Shown piece after piece: positions 47,387 to 58,009 of a stretch of DNA of 64,000 bases. The translations under genes were made by a program, and so were the position numbers. The notes under the pieces are model-generated. The model had not been told where the DNA came from. It saw nothing but the letters and a program-made list of their open reading frames with translations, and made no database searches. Within the stretch, counting starts at the first letter, position 1. Every line of letters starts with the position of its first letter. The DNA lies in NCBI RefSeq assembly GCF_023716565.1, contig NZ_CP071848.1, positions 2,728,001 through 2,792,000 of the forward strand, in the 5' to 3' direction. This stretch comes from Vibrio sp. SCSIO 43136. Its GTDB lineage: Bacteria; Pseudomonadota; Gammaproteobacteria; Enterobacterales; Vibrionaceae.

Positions 47387-49101
47387 AGCTCAGGCCCCAA
47401 AGTAAAGTGAATACGATAATCATCCAACTGCACCGTATCTCCCGGCCAAGCCACATCTAATCGGATCGGACCTACAGGTGATGCCCAACGGACACCAACA
47501 CCTCGACCATATTGCCAATCTGGCGTGGTATTCCATGCGTCACCCGCATCAAAAAATGCTGCAACCCACCAATCTCCCACCAAGCGGTATTGATACTCAA
47601 GTGTACCCGTGGCCATGAATTTACCACCCGTCAGGCTGTCAGAGCTGTCTTTAGGGGAAATAGACTCATAGCCGTAACCACGCAGGTTATTGTCACCACC
47701 CGCAAAGAAGCGCAGCGACGGCGGTACTTTATCAAAATCATCAGTGTAGATGGCACCACCATCGAGTCTAGCGATACCGCGATGGTTTTGACCTAAACTG
47801 CGAATCCACGCCATGCCTGCTTGCGCACGCACGATCCCTGCATCGGAGCCTGCGTGCTTGTCAGAAGCTTCTAGGGTATAGACTTGCTTATCCCCCCAGT
47901 AAGGCATTGAGCCACCACGACTGCGGATGCGGGAGAAGGAGATACCCGGTAGCAACATTTTAGAGATATTACTGGTTTCACCTTGGGTGTAGTCTTCAAA
48001 TAGATAACGGATGAACAAGGTGCGATGCCAGCCAGAATCTAGCTTCCAGTGTCTTTCAACCGCAATATTGTTCTCGAAGCTTTTTGTATCTTCTTTATTG
48101 GTGTTCTTCATACCGTATTGGATTTGGTAGTAATCGTCCAAGACATCTTCTAGGGGAATTTTATACCCCATGGTCACCTGCTGTTCAGGTTCTGAAATTG
48201 ACAGGTTACTGGTAAAACTGTGGCCTCTGTCGTTAAGCCAAGGTTTGGTCCATTTTAAGGTACCTTTCACACCGATGTCGGTGGAATAGCCTAGGCCCGT
48301 TTCCACTTGGTTGGTCGAAGAAGGTGCAAGAATGATATTGATCGGCAGCTCGCGAGTAGAGCCCACTTCTGATAGGTCTGGTTCCACATGCACCGACGAG
48401 AACCAATCCGTGTTGGAGAGCTTTTGGTTAAGTTCACCGACTTGTTTAGCCTGATAGTCATCACTTTGCTTAAAAGGCACCAAGGATTCGACTCGGTCTT
48501 GACGGATTTGACTGCCAGTGATGGTCACTTCACCAAATTGGTAGCGAATACCGCTATCGTAGATGACGTCAACGATAGCTTCATTTTTTGACGGCACCAC
48601 TTTGAGTGCGGTTTCAACAAACTCGCCCTCAAAATACCCCTTTTGCAGCGCTAAGTTTCTTAAATTCGACTTCAGCGCATCGTACTGGCTGTGGTTAAGT
48701 GTGGCGCCTTTCTTTACTGGGGAGGAAGATACCACTTGTTCAAAATCTTCGTCACTTGCGGCCTCACCCATCAGTAAAATGTTGACTTGGCTAAGGCGAG
48801 TTACAGGGCCAGCATCAACGTTGACATTCAGTGCTGCAGGCTCTTCTTTCACTTCAAAATGGATCTTTGGGTTGTAATGCCCTAAGGCTTTGAGCGCTTT
48901 TTTAACGTTATCTTCCACCTGAGACTGGAAGCGTAGTGAAGTTGAATATTCTTCAGGGGAAATAGCCGCAAGATAGGCGTCTACATTGGCTTGCAGTTCA
49001 CTATTTAACCCTTTCACGGTTAGATCTACATTAGCATACGCCCCAGGAAGGAAGCACAACAAGGCTAGAGATAAACATTGGCGTAAGTTGAGATTTAACA
49101 T
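47383..49101 (-). CDS. tamA: Translocation and assembly module outer-membrane protein TamA
   Basis: A 572-residue Omp85-family protein. After a signal peptide (cleavage near AYA-NVDLTV, residue 23) come three POTRA domains (about 24-265) and a C-terminal 16-strand barrel (about 270-572) with RFFAGGDNNLRGY (about 457-469), the conserved loop-6 region. It partners TamB. Divergent from msrA, as in E. coli. Confidence 0.95.
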   Translation of the reverse strand: MLNLNLRQCLSLALLCFLPGAYANVDLTVKGLNSELQANVDAYLAAISPEEYSTSLRFQSQVEDNVKKALKALGHYNPKIHFEVKEEPAALNVNVDAGPVTRLSQVNILLMGEAASDEDFEQVVSSSPVKKGATLNHSQYDALKSNLRNLALQKGYFEGEFVETALKVVPSKNEAIVDVIYDSGIRYQFGEVTITGSQIRQDRVESLVPFKQSDDYQAKQVGELNQKLSNTDWFSSVHVEPDLSEVGSTRELPINIILAPSSTNQVETGLGYSTDIGVKGTLKWTKPWLNDRGHSFTSNLSISEPEQQVTMGYKIPLEDVLDDYYQIQYGMKNTNKEDTKSFENNIAVERHWKLDSGWHRTLFIRYLFEDYTQGETSNISKMLLPGISFSRIRSRGGSMPYWGDKQVYTLEASDKHAGSDAGIVRAQAGMAWIRSLGQNHRGIARLDGGAIYTDDFDKVPPSLRFFAGGDNNLRGYGYESISPKDSSDSLTGGKFMATGTLEYQYRLVGDWWVAAFFDAGDAWNTTPDWQYGRGVGVRWASPVGPIRLDVAWPGDTVQLDDYRIHFTLGPEL

Positions 49102-49206
49102 ATTTGAGCTTGTGTGTTACAACGAGGGATATCAGTTTACAAAAATGTACCACAGTGAACGACGAAAAGAGTGTTTCACTGTGAGAAAATCATCAAGGAA
49201 GAGACC

Positions 49207-49845
49207 ATGACAGATAAGCAAGCCATGATTTCATCACAGCACGCCTTACCTGGGCGAACTGCACCCGTTTTAGAAAGTGGGAAACACTTTGTGAATCAAA
49301 GCGATCTTACCGCACCGTTAGATAACGAACAACAAGAGATCGTCTTTGGTATGGGATGCTTTTGGGGAGCAGAACGTCTGTTCTGGAAGCACGAGGGCGT
49401 GGTATCCACAAGCGTTGGTTACGCTGGCGGCTTCACCCCTAATCCAACCTACGAGGAAGTATGTAGCGGCCAAACTGGGCACACTGAAGTGGTGCGAGTG
49501 CGATTCGACCCAAGCCAAACTGATCTCAACGCATTACTGACACTATTTTGGGAAAACCACGATCCAACTCAAGGTATGCGTCAAGGAAATGACCTAGGCA
49601 CACAATATCGCTCTGCCATCTACATTTCACCCCAGCAAGAAGCGCAGTGTATTTCATCCAAACAGGCCTATCAACAGGCGCTTAAAGACCAAGGGCTAGG
49701 CCCAATCACCACTGAAATCTTACTCAAAGGTGAATACTACCTAGCGGAAGAGTATCATCAGCAATACCTAGCCAAGAACCCACAGGGTTACTGCGGCATT
49801 GGCGGCACAGGCATTTGTCTGCCACCAAGCCTCAACCAAGACTAA
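49207..49845 (+). CDS. msrA: Peptide methionine sulfoxide reductase A
   Basis: Repairs S-methionine sulfoxide in proteins. The 212-residue product equals the E. coli length, with the catalytic cysteine in [10 protein letters not shown] (about 51) and resolving cysteines near the C-terminus ([14 protein letters not shown]). AAGGAAGAGACC precedes the ATG at 49207; the frame extends to 49171 without a signal. Its stop overlaps that of convergent ytfK. Confidence 0.96.
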   Translation: MTDKQAMISSQHALPGRTAPVLESGKHFVNQSDLTAPLDNEQQEIVFGMGCFWGAERLFWKHEGVVSTSVGYAGGFTPNPTYEEVCSGQTGHTEVVRVRFDPSQTDLNALLTLFWENHDPTQGMRQGNDLGTQYRSAIYISPQQEAQCISSKQAYQQALKDQGLGPITTEILLKGEYYLAEEYHQQYLAKNPQGYCGIGGTGICLPPSLNQD

Positions 49846-50051
49846 GTTGCAGGATTCGAGAGCAGGTCAATCACTTGGTTGACCTCTTTCATTACCGCCA
49901 ATTTTTTCTTATTGCGAATATCTGGCAGCAATACTTTGCCTTTCTCAAAATAAAAAAGACCAATATTGGCAATAAAGAACGACCCTTTAAACAGCACCTT
50001 CACAAACTTAGCAATTTGATTTGGGTGATAATTTTGAAACACTCTGTCCAT
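49842..50051 (-). CDS. ytfK: DUF1107 small protein YtfK
   Basis: A 69-residue basic protein similar throughout to E. coli YtfK (family pattern: ..FQ.Y.P.Q.AK.VK.LF.G.., then a [15 protein letters not shown] stretch and MKEVN). In E. coli YtfK has been shown to bind SpoT and favour (p)ppGpp accumulation under phosphate and fatty-acid starvation; the same role here is inferred. GAGGAA lies seven bases upstream of the ATG. The stop codon overlaps the convergent msrA stop. Confidence 0.88.
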   Translation of the reverse strand: MDRVFQNYHPNQIAKFVKVLFKGSFFIANIGLFYFEKGKVLLPDIRNKKKLAVMKEVNQVIDLLSNPAT

Positions 50052-50280
50052 TGCAGCTTCCTCTTGGAGTCCAGTTCATCGACCTTGTGAGCTCCAAATT
50101 AACGACAATTTAATATCCTCTGGTCATTCCACTGCAAGTTTAACGCCAATTTATCTTCAGCTCGCCTATCAATTATGCAAAGATGCGCTACGCTTTATAG
50201 CAGGGCAATAAATAAAGGCTTAGAGACCTTTTGTCCTTAATAAATCAATATAAATTCGCTCTCCAATAACGGAAAACAAT

Positions 50281-50832
50281 ATGAAAAAAACATCACTACT
50301 TGCACTAATGATGTGCACTCTGCCATCTATGACTATGGCGCATAACCTGACTGTGGGTGAAACCATTCCTGCAGCTAGTGTTGCGAAACACGGTGAACTG
50401 ATGCTAGAAGGTGACAAAATCGCTTACCAAGCTTGGGACAGTGCAAACCTAACGGGTAAAGTACGCGTAGTACAAGCGATTGCAGGACGTAAAAGTGCCA
50501 AAAAACTGAACGCTCCACTTATTGACGCAATCATTGCAGCGGAGCTTCCAAACGATAAATACCAAACCACAACAGTCATCAACCAAGATGACGCAATGTG
50601 GGGCACAAGTTCATTCGTTAAATCATCAGCAGAAGACAGCAAAAAAGAGTTCAACTGGTCTTCTATTGTGCTAGATAAAGATGGTACTGCATTTAAGGCG
50701 TGGGAATTGGCAGAAGAAAGCTCAGCAATTTTTGTTGTCGATCAGCAAGGTACTGTACTTTTTGCTAAAGAAGGTGCACTCACTGAAGCTGAGATCTCAC
50801 AAGTGCTTGCAACTGTAGAACAGAACCTGTAA
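50281..50832 (+). CDS. ytfJ: Periplasmic thioredoxin-fold protein YtfJ
   Basis: A 183-residue protein with signal peptide (cleavage near MA-HNLTVG, residue 20) and a YtfJ domain of thioredoxin-like fold: GKVRVVQAIAGRKSAKKLN (about 60-78), YQTTTVINQDDAMWGT and AWELAEESSAIFVVDQQG. It has no CXXC pair, so a thiol-redox role is doubtful; function unknown. Placement beside ytfK matches E. coli. Confidence 0.9.
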   Translation: MKKTSLLALMMCTLPSMTMAHNLTVGETIPAASVAKHGELMLEGDKIAYQAWDSANLTGKVRVVQAIAGRKSAKKLNAPLIDAIIAAELPNDKYQTTTVINQDDAMWGTSSFVKSSAEDSKKEFNWSSIVLDKDGTAFKAWELAEESSAIFVVDQQGTVLFAKEGALTEAEISQVLATVEQNL

Positions 50833-50876
50833 TTCTATAGCTTCTATTCACCTAACCAATATTTTGGATATTTACC

Positions 50877-51266
50877 ATGACAAAGATCCTTCATACTGAA
50901 TCTGCACCGGCAGCCATCGGCCCATACTCTCAAGGGGTAGACCTTGGAAACATGGTGCTCACTTCTGGTCAAATTCCTGTCAACCCTCAAACTGGCGAAG
51001 TGCCTGAGGCAATTGCGGATCAAACTCGTCAGTCACTAGAGAACGTAAAAGCGGTCGTCGAAGCCTCTGGCCTTAGCGTGACCGATATCGTTAAGCTGAC
51101 AGTATTTGTTAAAGACCTCAATGATTTTGGTGCAGTGAACGAAGTTTACGGTGCATTCTTTGACGAACATAAAGTGGCTAACTACCCAGCTCGTTCATGT
51201 GTTGAAGTAGCACGTCTTCCAAAAGATGTGATGATTGAGATTGAAGCGATTGCGGTACGCAAGTAA
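50877..51266 (+). CDS. ridA: Enamine/imine deaminase RidA
   Basis: Hydrolyses reactive enamines and imines formed by PLP enzymes such as threonine dehydratase. The 129-residue product has the family start and IGPYSQGVD, the key arginine in ANYPARSCVEVARLPKD (about Arg105) and the final IEIEAIAV strand. GGA lies about nine bases upstream. It has its own terminator and is convergent with plsC. Confidence 0.96.
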   Translation: MTKILHTESAPAAIGPYSQGVDLGNMVLTSGQIPVNPQTGEVPEAIADQTRQSLENVKAVVEASGLSVTDIVKLTVFVKDLNDFGAVNEVYGAFFDEHKVANYPARSCVEVARLPKDVMIEIEAIAVRK

Positions 51267-51293
51267 TTGCTATTGGCCAATCTAAAGCCATTA

Positions 51294-51324
51294 AAAAAGG
51301 AGTGCTCATCGAGCACTCCTTTTT
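51294..51324. terminator. Bidirectional terminator between ridA and plsC
   Basis: AAAAGGAGTGCTC (51295-51307) and GAGCACTCCTTTT (51311-51323) form a 13-bp stem with T runs on both strands, between two convergent genes. Confidence 0.9.
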
Positions 51325-51343
51325 GATTTCACATGACTTGATA

Positions 51344-52072
51344 TTAAGCGTTGTTACGAGCTTCTACTTCCGCATCAAGCTGCTCAAGTTTGTTCTTCAT
51401 CTGCTCACGACACACATCGGCAAGTTTGCGCACATCGTCTTTATCATAACCTTCAGTGCTCACCGGTGGCAGCATTTCAACAATCACATGACCGTTGTTC
51501 CAACGGTTCAGTTTAATTTTGCCTTGGGTAGTACTACACACAATTGGGATCACAGGTACTTCAGCACCAATGGCAGCATGAAATGCACCGGTTTTAAATG
51601 GCAATAAGCCACGACCGCGAGAGCGTGTGCCCTCTGGGAACATCCATACAGACACCCCAAGCTCTTTCACTTTATCGACCACCTGAGAAATGGTACCCAT
51701 AGCGCGGCTGCGATTGGCACGGTCAATCAAGATGTTACCCGTCAGCCAATACAGCTGACCAAACAGAGGCAGCCAAACTAAACTCTTCTTACCGACAGTC
51801 ACCACTTTTGGTGTCACTGCTGAAGAGACCGTAAACAGATCCCAAGAGTTTTGGTGGTTGGCAATATAGATATGTTGACCACGCTCGTATGCATCTTCCG
51901 GCAAACGCAGCTCAAGCTTAATCCCAAATACCCTATGCATCGCACCGAACATGCGACCAAAGGTAAAAACGTGTTTAGGGTTACGAGGGCTAAGCAAGCA
52001 GTAGCCACAACCAAACACGAACATCACTACGGCAAAGATCGCCACAGCAATAATACGAAGTAATGCAATCAT
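51344..52072 (-). CDS. plsC: 1-acylglycerol-3-phosphate acyltransferase
   Basis: Adds the second acyl chain to make phosphatidic acid. The 242-residue protein has an N-terminal membrane helix (about 4-28), the catalytic NHQNSWD (HX4D, about 72-78) and FPEGTRSRG (about 145-153). It is on the same strand as murA but separated by the murA terminator. Confidence 0.94.
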   Translation of the reverse strand: MIALLRIIAVAIFAVVMFVFGCGYCLLSPRNPKHVFTFGRMFGAMHRVFGIKLELRLPEDAYERGQHIYIANHQNSWDLFTVSSAVTPKVVTVGKKSLVWLPLFGQLYWLTGNILIDRANRSRAMGTISQVVDKVKELGVSVWMFPEGTRSRGRGLLPFKTGAFHAAIGAEVPVIPIVCSTTQGKIKLNRWNNGHVIVEMLPPVSTEGYDKDDVRKLADVCREQMKNKLEQLDAEVEARNNA

Positions 52073-52103
52073 TTCTGATCCCTAACCTAGGCGTTTTCGC
52101 CAA

Positions 52104-52145
52104 ATTGAAAAAAGCCGAAGCGGGAAACCTGCTTCGGCTTTTATT
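52104..52145 (-). terminator. Terminator of murA
   Basis: AAAAGCCGAAGC (52110-52121) pairs with GCTTCGGCTTTT (52131-52142) around a 9-base loop; on the minus strand a run of T follows. It ends the mla-ibaG-murA unit. Confidence 0.9.
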
Positions 52146-52154
52146 TTAGTTTAC

Positions 52155-53429
<1,275 letters not shown>

Positions 53430-53684
53430 TTATAACGACATCAACTTCTTATCGCGTGCCCACTCTGCTGGGGTATAGGCTTTGATTTGAATCGCATGAA
53501 TTTCATTGCTTTGGATGTGGTCCCAAAGTGGACCGTAAATCAGTTGCTGCTTTTTAACACGGTTCATACCGTCGAAGCATGCATCCACTGCGATAACCTC
53601 GTAGTGACTGCCTTCTCCTTTTACATGCACTTCTTCTAAGCTCAGTGCTTCATCCAGTAATTTTTTTACTTCTACGCTGTCCAC
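53430..53684 (-). CDS. ibaG: BolA-family protein IbaG
   Basis: An 84-residue BolA/IbaG protein with the conserved histidine in [15 protein letters not shown] and the C-terminal [10 protein letters not shown] segment. Such proteins work with monothiol glutaredoxins in iron-sulfur handling; IbaG of V. cholerae has been linked to envelope homeostasis. The start is GTG with AGGGG upstream. It sits between mlaB and murA, as in E. coli. Confidence 0.94.
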   Translation of the reverse strand: MDSVEVKKLLDEALSLEEVHVKGEGSHYEVIAVDACFDGMNRVKKQQLIYGPLWDHIQSNEIHAIQIKAYTPAEWARDKKLMSL

Positions 53685-53696
53685 GGAAAACCCCTG

Positions 53697-54002
53697 TTAG
53701 CTTTTAATATGTTCAAACAATATGGCCTCGGCATTGCTTAAGCGACACAAGGTACGAAGTTGCTCAGGCACAAAACAGAGCATTATATGACAGTTTTGCT
53801 TTTTTGCATGCCTTATTAGCTGTATCAACATCGCAAGTCCGGCAGAGTCGACGCGAGAGACCTGCTCTAAACTTACTTCAAGTCGGGCTTGGTTATGTTT
53901 AATTTTGGTCAGAGCTTTCCAAATTTCTGGTACAGAGTCTCTGTCTAACTCACCACTGAGCGCCATTTCCTTGTCAGAAATCCACTCAATTACTGAAGTC
54001 AT
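53697..54002 (-). CDS. mlaB: Mla complex STAS-domain subunit MlaB
   Basis: A 101-residue STAS protein that binds MlaF and supports ABC transporter activity. The pattern LEVSLEQVSRVDSAGLAMLIQLI (about 41-63) is the STAS core. AAGGAG lies nine bases upstream. It follows mlaC by 42 bases. Confidence 0.92.
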   Translation of the reverse strand: MTSVIEWISDKEMALSGELDRDSVPEIWKALTKIKHNQARLEVSLEQVSRVDSAGLAMLIQLIRHAKKQNCHIMLCFVPEQLRTLCRLSNAEAILFEHIKS

Positions 54003-54044
54003 TGATTTGCACTCCTTCGCCTGCTGCCAACTGAATTGTCACGA

Positions 54045-54686
54045 CTACTGCTTAAACACTATCGGTTGCTCCGACTGTGCTTGTAACTCATTTGCAACCG
54101 CAGTAATGCCTTTTTGACGAATACTAGTATTCCACTCTGAGCGCTTGCTAGAAAGTAAGCTAATGCCTTCGGCTACCATGTCAAACGCCGCCCAATCGCC
54201 ACTTTTTTTGTCTTTACGTAATTTAAAATCGAGCTTGATGTTTGGATTTGGCTTATCAACGATCTCTACTGTAATTTCAGTGATACGTTTACCCTCAGGA
54301 ATTGACTGAGCACGCTCAAAGATAATTTCCTGATCATCGAACTGGGTTAACACTTGCGCATACGAAGTGACTAAGTAATTACGGAAAGCATCGATAAATA
54401 CCAGCACTTCGTCTTTGTTGTCCTTGTTAAAATTTGAGCCTAGAAGCTTAAGTGCCGCGTAACGATAGTTGACGTAAGGCATCAGCTCTTCTTCAACCAC
54501 TACTTTTAAGAGTTCTGGCTGCTCACGGATCTGATCTCTCTCATTTTTCAGGCGGTTAAAGGTTTTTTCAGCAACCTGCTGCATCATTTGATAAGGATCT
54601 TTTTGATCAAACTTCTCTTGAGCCAGCCCCCCAGATGAGACGCAGCTCAGCACCAACATCAATACTGCTGAGATCCAATTTTTCAT
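54045..54686 (-). CDS. mlaC: Mla periplasmic phospholipid shuttle MlaC
   Basis: A 213-residue soluble lipid carrier between the outer-membrane MlaA complex and the inner-membrane MlaFEDB complex. A signal peptide (cleavage near GGLA-QEKFD, residue 23) precedes a single MlaC/Ttg2D domain. The ATG overlaps the ancestral mlaD stop by one base (TAATG), so it would normally be translated by coupling from mlaD. The upstream frameshift could reduce that coupling. Confidence 0.95.
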   Translation of the reverse strand: MKNWISAVLMLVLSCVSSGGLAQEKFDQKDPYQMMQQVAEKTFNRLKNERDQIREQPELLKVVVEEELMPYVNYRYAALKLLGSNFNKDNKDEVLVFIDAFRNYLVTSYAQVLTQFDDQEIIFERAQSIPEGKRITEITVEIVDKPNPNIKLDFKLRKDKKSGDWAAFDMVAEGISLLSSKRSEWNTSIRQKGITAVANELQAQSEQPIVFKQ

Positions 54687-55172
54687 TACAATGACTCCCC
54701 TGTTGAATCACCACCGACTCGATACAACACTTGACCGATAAGGTCTTCAAGCACCAATGCCGACTTTGTATCTTCGATGTAGTCGCCATCCCCGAGCATA
54801 TCGATATCTTCATCGACAAATCCAGGAAAAACCTATGTACTGTTCACCAATCAGCCCAGATGTCAGGATCTGAGCACTTGAAGTTTCTGGAAAAAAGCCA
54901 AACTGCTGGTCTATTTCCAAGGTAACAATCGGTACATACGACTGCTTATCGAGATCGATCTGCGCAACGCGCCCAACTACCACACCACCAATTTTGACTG
55001 GTGAGCGAGGTTTCAAGCTACCAATGTTGTCAAATTGCGCTTTCAAGCGATAGCTGTCGTTTTGACCAAAGCTTTTCACATCGGCCACCTCGAAAATCAT
55101 GATAAGCACAGCAATCATACCTGTGAGTACGAATGCGCCAACCGTAAGTTCTAACTTTTTGCTTTGCTGCAT
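54686..55172 (-). pseudogene. mlaD: Phospholipid transporter MCE subunit mlaD, frameshifted
   Basis: Codons from 55172 down to about 54826 encode an intact MlaD start: membrane helix (about 8-27) and the MCE domain with FDNIGSLKPRSPVKIGGVVVGRV and LTSGLIGEQYIGFS. The frame then runs into four foreign codons and a stop at 54810. From just after GGTTTTTCC (54833-54825 on the minus strand) the correct protein continues in another frame: GFVDEDIDMLGDGDYIED, then TKSALVLEDLIGQVLYRVGG, ending with TAA at 54686. The total of 487 bases is one more than a multiple of three, so the change is equivalent to loss of two bases or gain of one. It may be a real mutation, a sequencing error or recoding. Confidence 0.85.
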
Positions 55173-55174
55173 AA

Positions 55175-55966
55175 TTAATTTCCAAACATAAGTGCGGTCA
55201 GCACAAAATCCAGTCCTAGAATCGCTAGAGACGAGTGCACCACAGTACGTGTTGTTGCCTTACTGATCCCCTCAGACGTTGGGATCGCATCATATCCGTT
55301 AAACAAAGCAATCCAGGTGACGCTAATGGCAAACACCATGCTTTTTATCAAACTGTTACCGATATCTTGCCCAAGCTCGACACTCGATTGCATTGAGGCC
55401 CAAAAACTGCCGTAATCGATCCCCTTCCAATCCACACCGACCAGCTGAGCGCCCCAAATACCGACAATCATGAAAATAAACGCCAGCAATGGCATCGAAA
55501 TAAAACCAGCCCAAAATCGAGGTGCGATCACTCGCTTAAGTGGATCGACCGCCATCATTTCCAAACTTGATAATTGTTCCGTCGCTTTCATAAGACCAAT
55601 TTCTGCGGTCAATGCAGAGCCTGCACGCCCAGCAAACAGCAGCGCCGTCACCACTGGCCCAAGCTCTCTAAGCAGCGAGAGTGCAACCATTTGGCCCAAC
55701 GCTCCTTCTGCGCCAAAGTCCACCAGTACCACATAACCTTGTAAGCTAAGTACCATACCAATGAAGAGTCCAGAGAGCATAATAATCACTAACGACTGAA
55801 CACCCACGCTATAGAGCTGCTTTACCAACAGTGGTAGATTCTTTAACGGTTGTGGCTTATGCACCAAAGCGCCCACGAGCATTAAGCTAGCACGGCCAAA
55901 GCTTTCACATAGAGACAGGGTTCTATGACCAATTCTTGCAACCTTTTCCATCACCAGATCAATCAT
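55175..55966 (-). CDS. mlaE: Mla ABC transporter permease MlaE
   Basis: A 263-residue inner-membrane permease with about five to six helices. [24 protein letters not shown] (about 95-118) is the MlaE signature. I use the ATG at 55966 with AGGAG 10 bases upstream; it overlaps the mlaF stop by eight bases. A TTG at 55972 and an ATG at 55951 are alternatives. The gene is intact although its partner mlaD is frameshifted. Confidence 0.94.
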   Translation of the reverse strand: MIDLVMEKVARIGHRTLSLCESFGRASLMLVGALVHKPQPLKNLPLLVKQLYSVGVQSLVIIMLSGLFIGMVLSLQGYVVLVDFGAEGALGQMVALSLLRELGPVVTALLFAGRAGSALTAEIGLMKATEQLSSLEMMAVDPLKRVIAPRFWAGFISMPLLAFIFMIVGIWGAQLVGVDWKGIDYGSFWASMQSSVELGQDIGNSLIKSMVFAISVTWIALFNGYDAIPTSEGISKATTRTVVHSSLAILGLDFVLTALMFGN

Positions 55967-56762
55967 CTGCAAATAGCTCCTGTGCTAAAGGTTGGCTCGG
56001 ATAACGAAATGGCACTGGGCCATCAGCATGGCCCTGCAAAAATTGCTGAACTCGCGGATCTTCATTCTCTCTAAGCTGCTGTGGTGTACCGTGCGCAATC
56101 ACTTTACCATCCGCCAAGATATAAGCGTTATCAGCAATGCTCATCACTTCTGGTACATCGTGAGACACAACAATTGAGGTCAACCCAAGGGCCTTATTAA
56201 GGCTATCGATCAAAGTAACCAACACCCCCATGGTGATAGGGTCCTGACCGACAAAAGGTTCATCGTACATAATCAGCTCTGGATCAAGCGCTATCGCTCG
56301 CGCTAAGGCAGCCCGTCTTGCCATGCCCCCTGATAGCTCACTAGGCATCAATTGTGCTGCACCACGTAAGCCGACGGCTTCCAATTTTAAGGTAACGATG
56401 GTGGTGATCAGCTCCTGATCAAGGTCAGTATGCTCACGTAGCGGGAACGCCACGTTATCAAACACATTAAGATCGGTAAAAAGCGCCCCAGATTGGAACA
56501 GCATGCTCATTTTCTTACGAGCTTGGTACAAACGAGAGCGGCTCAAAGTGGGAATATTATCGCCATCGAAGTTTATCGAGCCACGTTCAGGGGCGATTTG
56601 CCCGCCAATCAGGCGCAGCAAAGTGGTTTTTCCTATCCCTGATGGCCCCATAATTGCGGTAATTTTACCTCTAGGAACGGTCAAGCTGACGTCATCAAAT
56701 ATCTTTCGCTCGCCTCGAGAAAAAGAGAGATTTTGAATGTTAACCAGATCCTTAGTCGACAT
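55959..56762 (-). CDS. mlaF: Mla ABC transporter ATPase MlaF
   Basis: A 267-residue ATPase of the phospholipid transport complex. Walker A is GPSGIGKTT (about 39-47), the signature motif LSGGMARR (about 143-150), Walker B LIMYDEPF and the H-loop [16 protein letters not shown] precedes the ATG. It is the first gene of mlaFEDCB-ibaG-murA; its divergent neighbour is yrbG. Confidence 0.95.
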   Translation of the reverse strand: MSTKDLVNIQNLSFSRGERKIFDDVSLTVPRGKITAIMGPSGIGKTTLLRLIGGQIAPERGSINFDGDNIPTLSRSRLYQARKKMSMLFQSGALFTDLNVFDNVAFPLREHTDLDQELITTIVTLKLEAVGLRGAAQLMPSELSGGMARRAALARAIALDPELIMYDEPFVGQDPITMGVLVTLIDSLNKALGLTSIVVSHDVPEVMSIADNAYILADGKVIAHGTPQQLRENEDPRVQQFLQGHADGPVPFRYPSQPLAQELFADD

Positions 56763-57033
56763 ATAACCCCAGATAGATATTGAATTTATTCTAATTGAAC
56801 GGCAATCATAAGCACAATGTCGCTCAAGTTCAAAGTATACCGACGCAGAAGCTAGATAATTTACGCTATATTTACCTCACTAATAATTCACTCAGCACAA
56901 ACGACGGGAGATTGATGTGCTTGTACAGAGTTCGTCTTGGTTTTTTCTACGCTGAGACTTCCATTTTAGTTCGCGAACGGTCAAAATTAGCCGCTAACTC
57001 GTCTTCATATCATACGTAATTTAAGGGAAAGTC

Positions 57034-57999
57034 ATGCTTGAAGCTGTTGCTCTACTTATTGTGGGCTTAATTCTGCTCGTCTGGAGTGCGGATAAATTGG
57101 TGTACGGTGCGGCTGCACTGGCCAAGAATATGGGAATATCGCCTCTAGTCATCGGCATGACAATTCTTGCTATGGGTTCATCAGCGCCTGAGATGATGGT
57201 CTCTGCGACCGCAGCGCTTGACGGAAAAACCGATACGGCTGTGGGTAATGTTCTGGGCTCAAACATCGCCAATATCGCTTTAATTTTAGGTATCACCGCG
57301 CTGATCAAGCCACTATCCATCAGCTCAGCTGTGATTCGTCGTGAACTGCCATTGATGATCGTTGTGACCGTTCTGGCGGGCCTTCTAATGTATGACAACT
57401 ACTTAGGTTTCTACGAAGGCGCTCTACTGTTTGTGCTATTTGCCGCCTTCATCATTACCATGCTCAAAATTAGCCAAAATGAAAAGAAGCGTGGCGATGC
57501 GTTCGTCGAAGAACAAGAGTCTGAGATCCCTCAAGATGTACCCAACTTAAAAGCAGCGATGTGGGTTGTGATCGGTCTAGTGCTTTTACCACTGGCATCG
57601 AACCTACTGGTCGATAGTGCGGTCTTCATTGCTAAGGCATTTGGTATGAGCGACCTTGTCATTGGCCTAACCATCATTGCTATCGGCACTAGCCTACCAG
57701 AACTGGCAGCATCACTTGCGGGTGTGTTGAAAGGCGAAGATGACATGGCGGTTGGCAATATCATTGGCTCGAACGTATTCAATATTCTAGCGGTGATGGG
57801 GATCCCGGGTATTTTGAACCCTTCAATCCTCAACGAACACGCCATGGGTCGTGACTTCTGGGTGATGCTTGCAGTTTCACTGTTACTCGTTGTGATGGCT
57901 CTAGGTAAATCCCGCAGCGTTAACCGTATTGAAGGCGGCGTACTCTTCACTTGTTTCCTTGCTTACCAAGGCTACCTACTATTTAACCTAGCGGCGTAA
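57034..57999 (+). CDS. yrbG: Calcium/sodium antiporter (CaCA family, YrbG type)
   Basis: A 321-residue inner-membrane antiporter with two inverted halves, each containing an alpha-repeat: MGSSAPEMMVS (about 47-57) and GTSLPELAAS (about 217-226), with GSNIANIA and GSNVFNIL following. A hydrophilic loop (about 150-175) separates the halves. AAGGGAAAGTC precedes the ATG. It leads the kds-lpt operon, 10 bases before kdsD, and is divergent from mla. Confidence 0.93.
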   Translation: MLEAVALLIVGLILLVWSADKLVYGAAALAKNMGISPLVIGMTILAMGSSAPEMMVSATAALDGKTDTAVGNVLGSNIANIALILGITALIKPLSISSAVIRRELPLMIVVTVLAGLLMYDNYLGFYEGALLFVLFAAFIITMLKISQNEKKRGDAFVEEQESEIPQDVPNLKAAMWVVIGLVLLPLASNLLVDSAVFIAKAFGMSDLVIGLTIIAIGTSLPELAASLAGVLKGEDDMAVGNIIGSNVFNILAVMGIPGILNPSILNEHAMGRDFWVMLAVSLLLVVMALGKSRSVNRIEGGVLFTCFLAYQGYLLFNLAA

Positions 58000-58009
58000 G
58001 AGGTCTAAT

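Noticed and set aside
54607..54819. 70-codon minus-strand ORF after mlaD
   Set aside because: It overlaps the mlaD tail and mlaC start in a frame that does not match the MlaD C-terminus; the real continuation is in the third frame.
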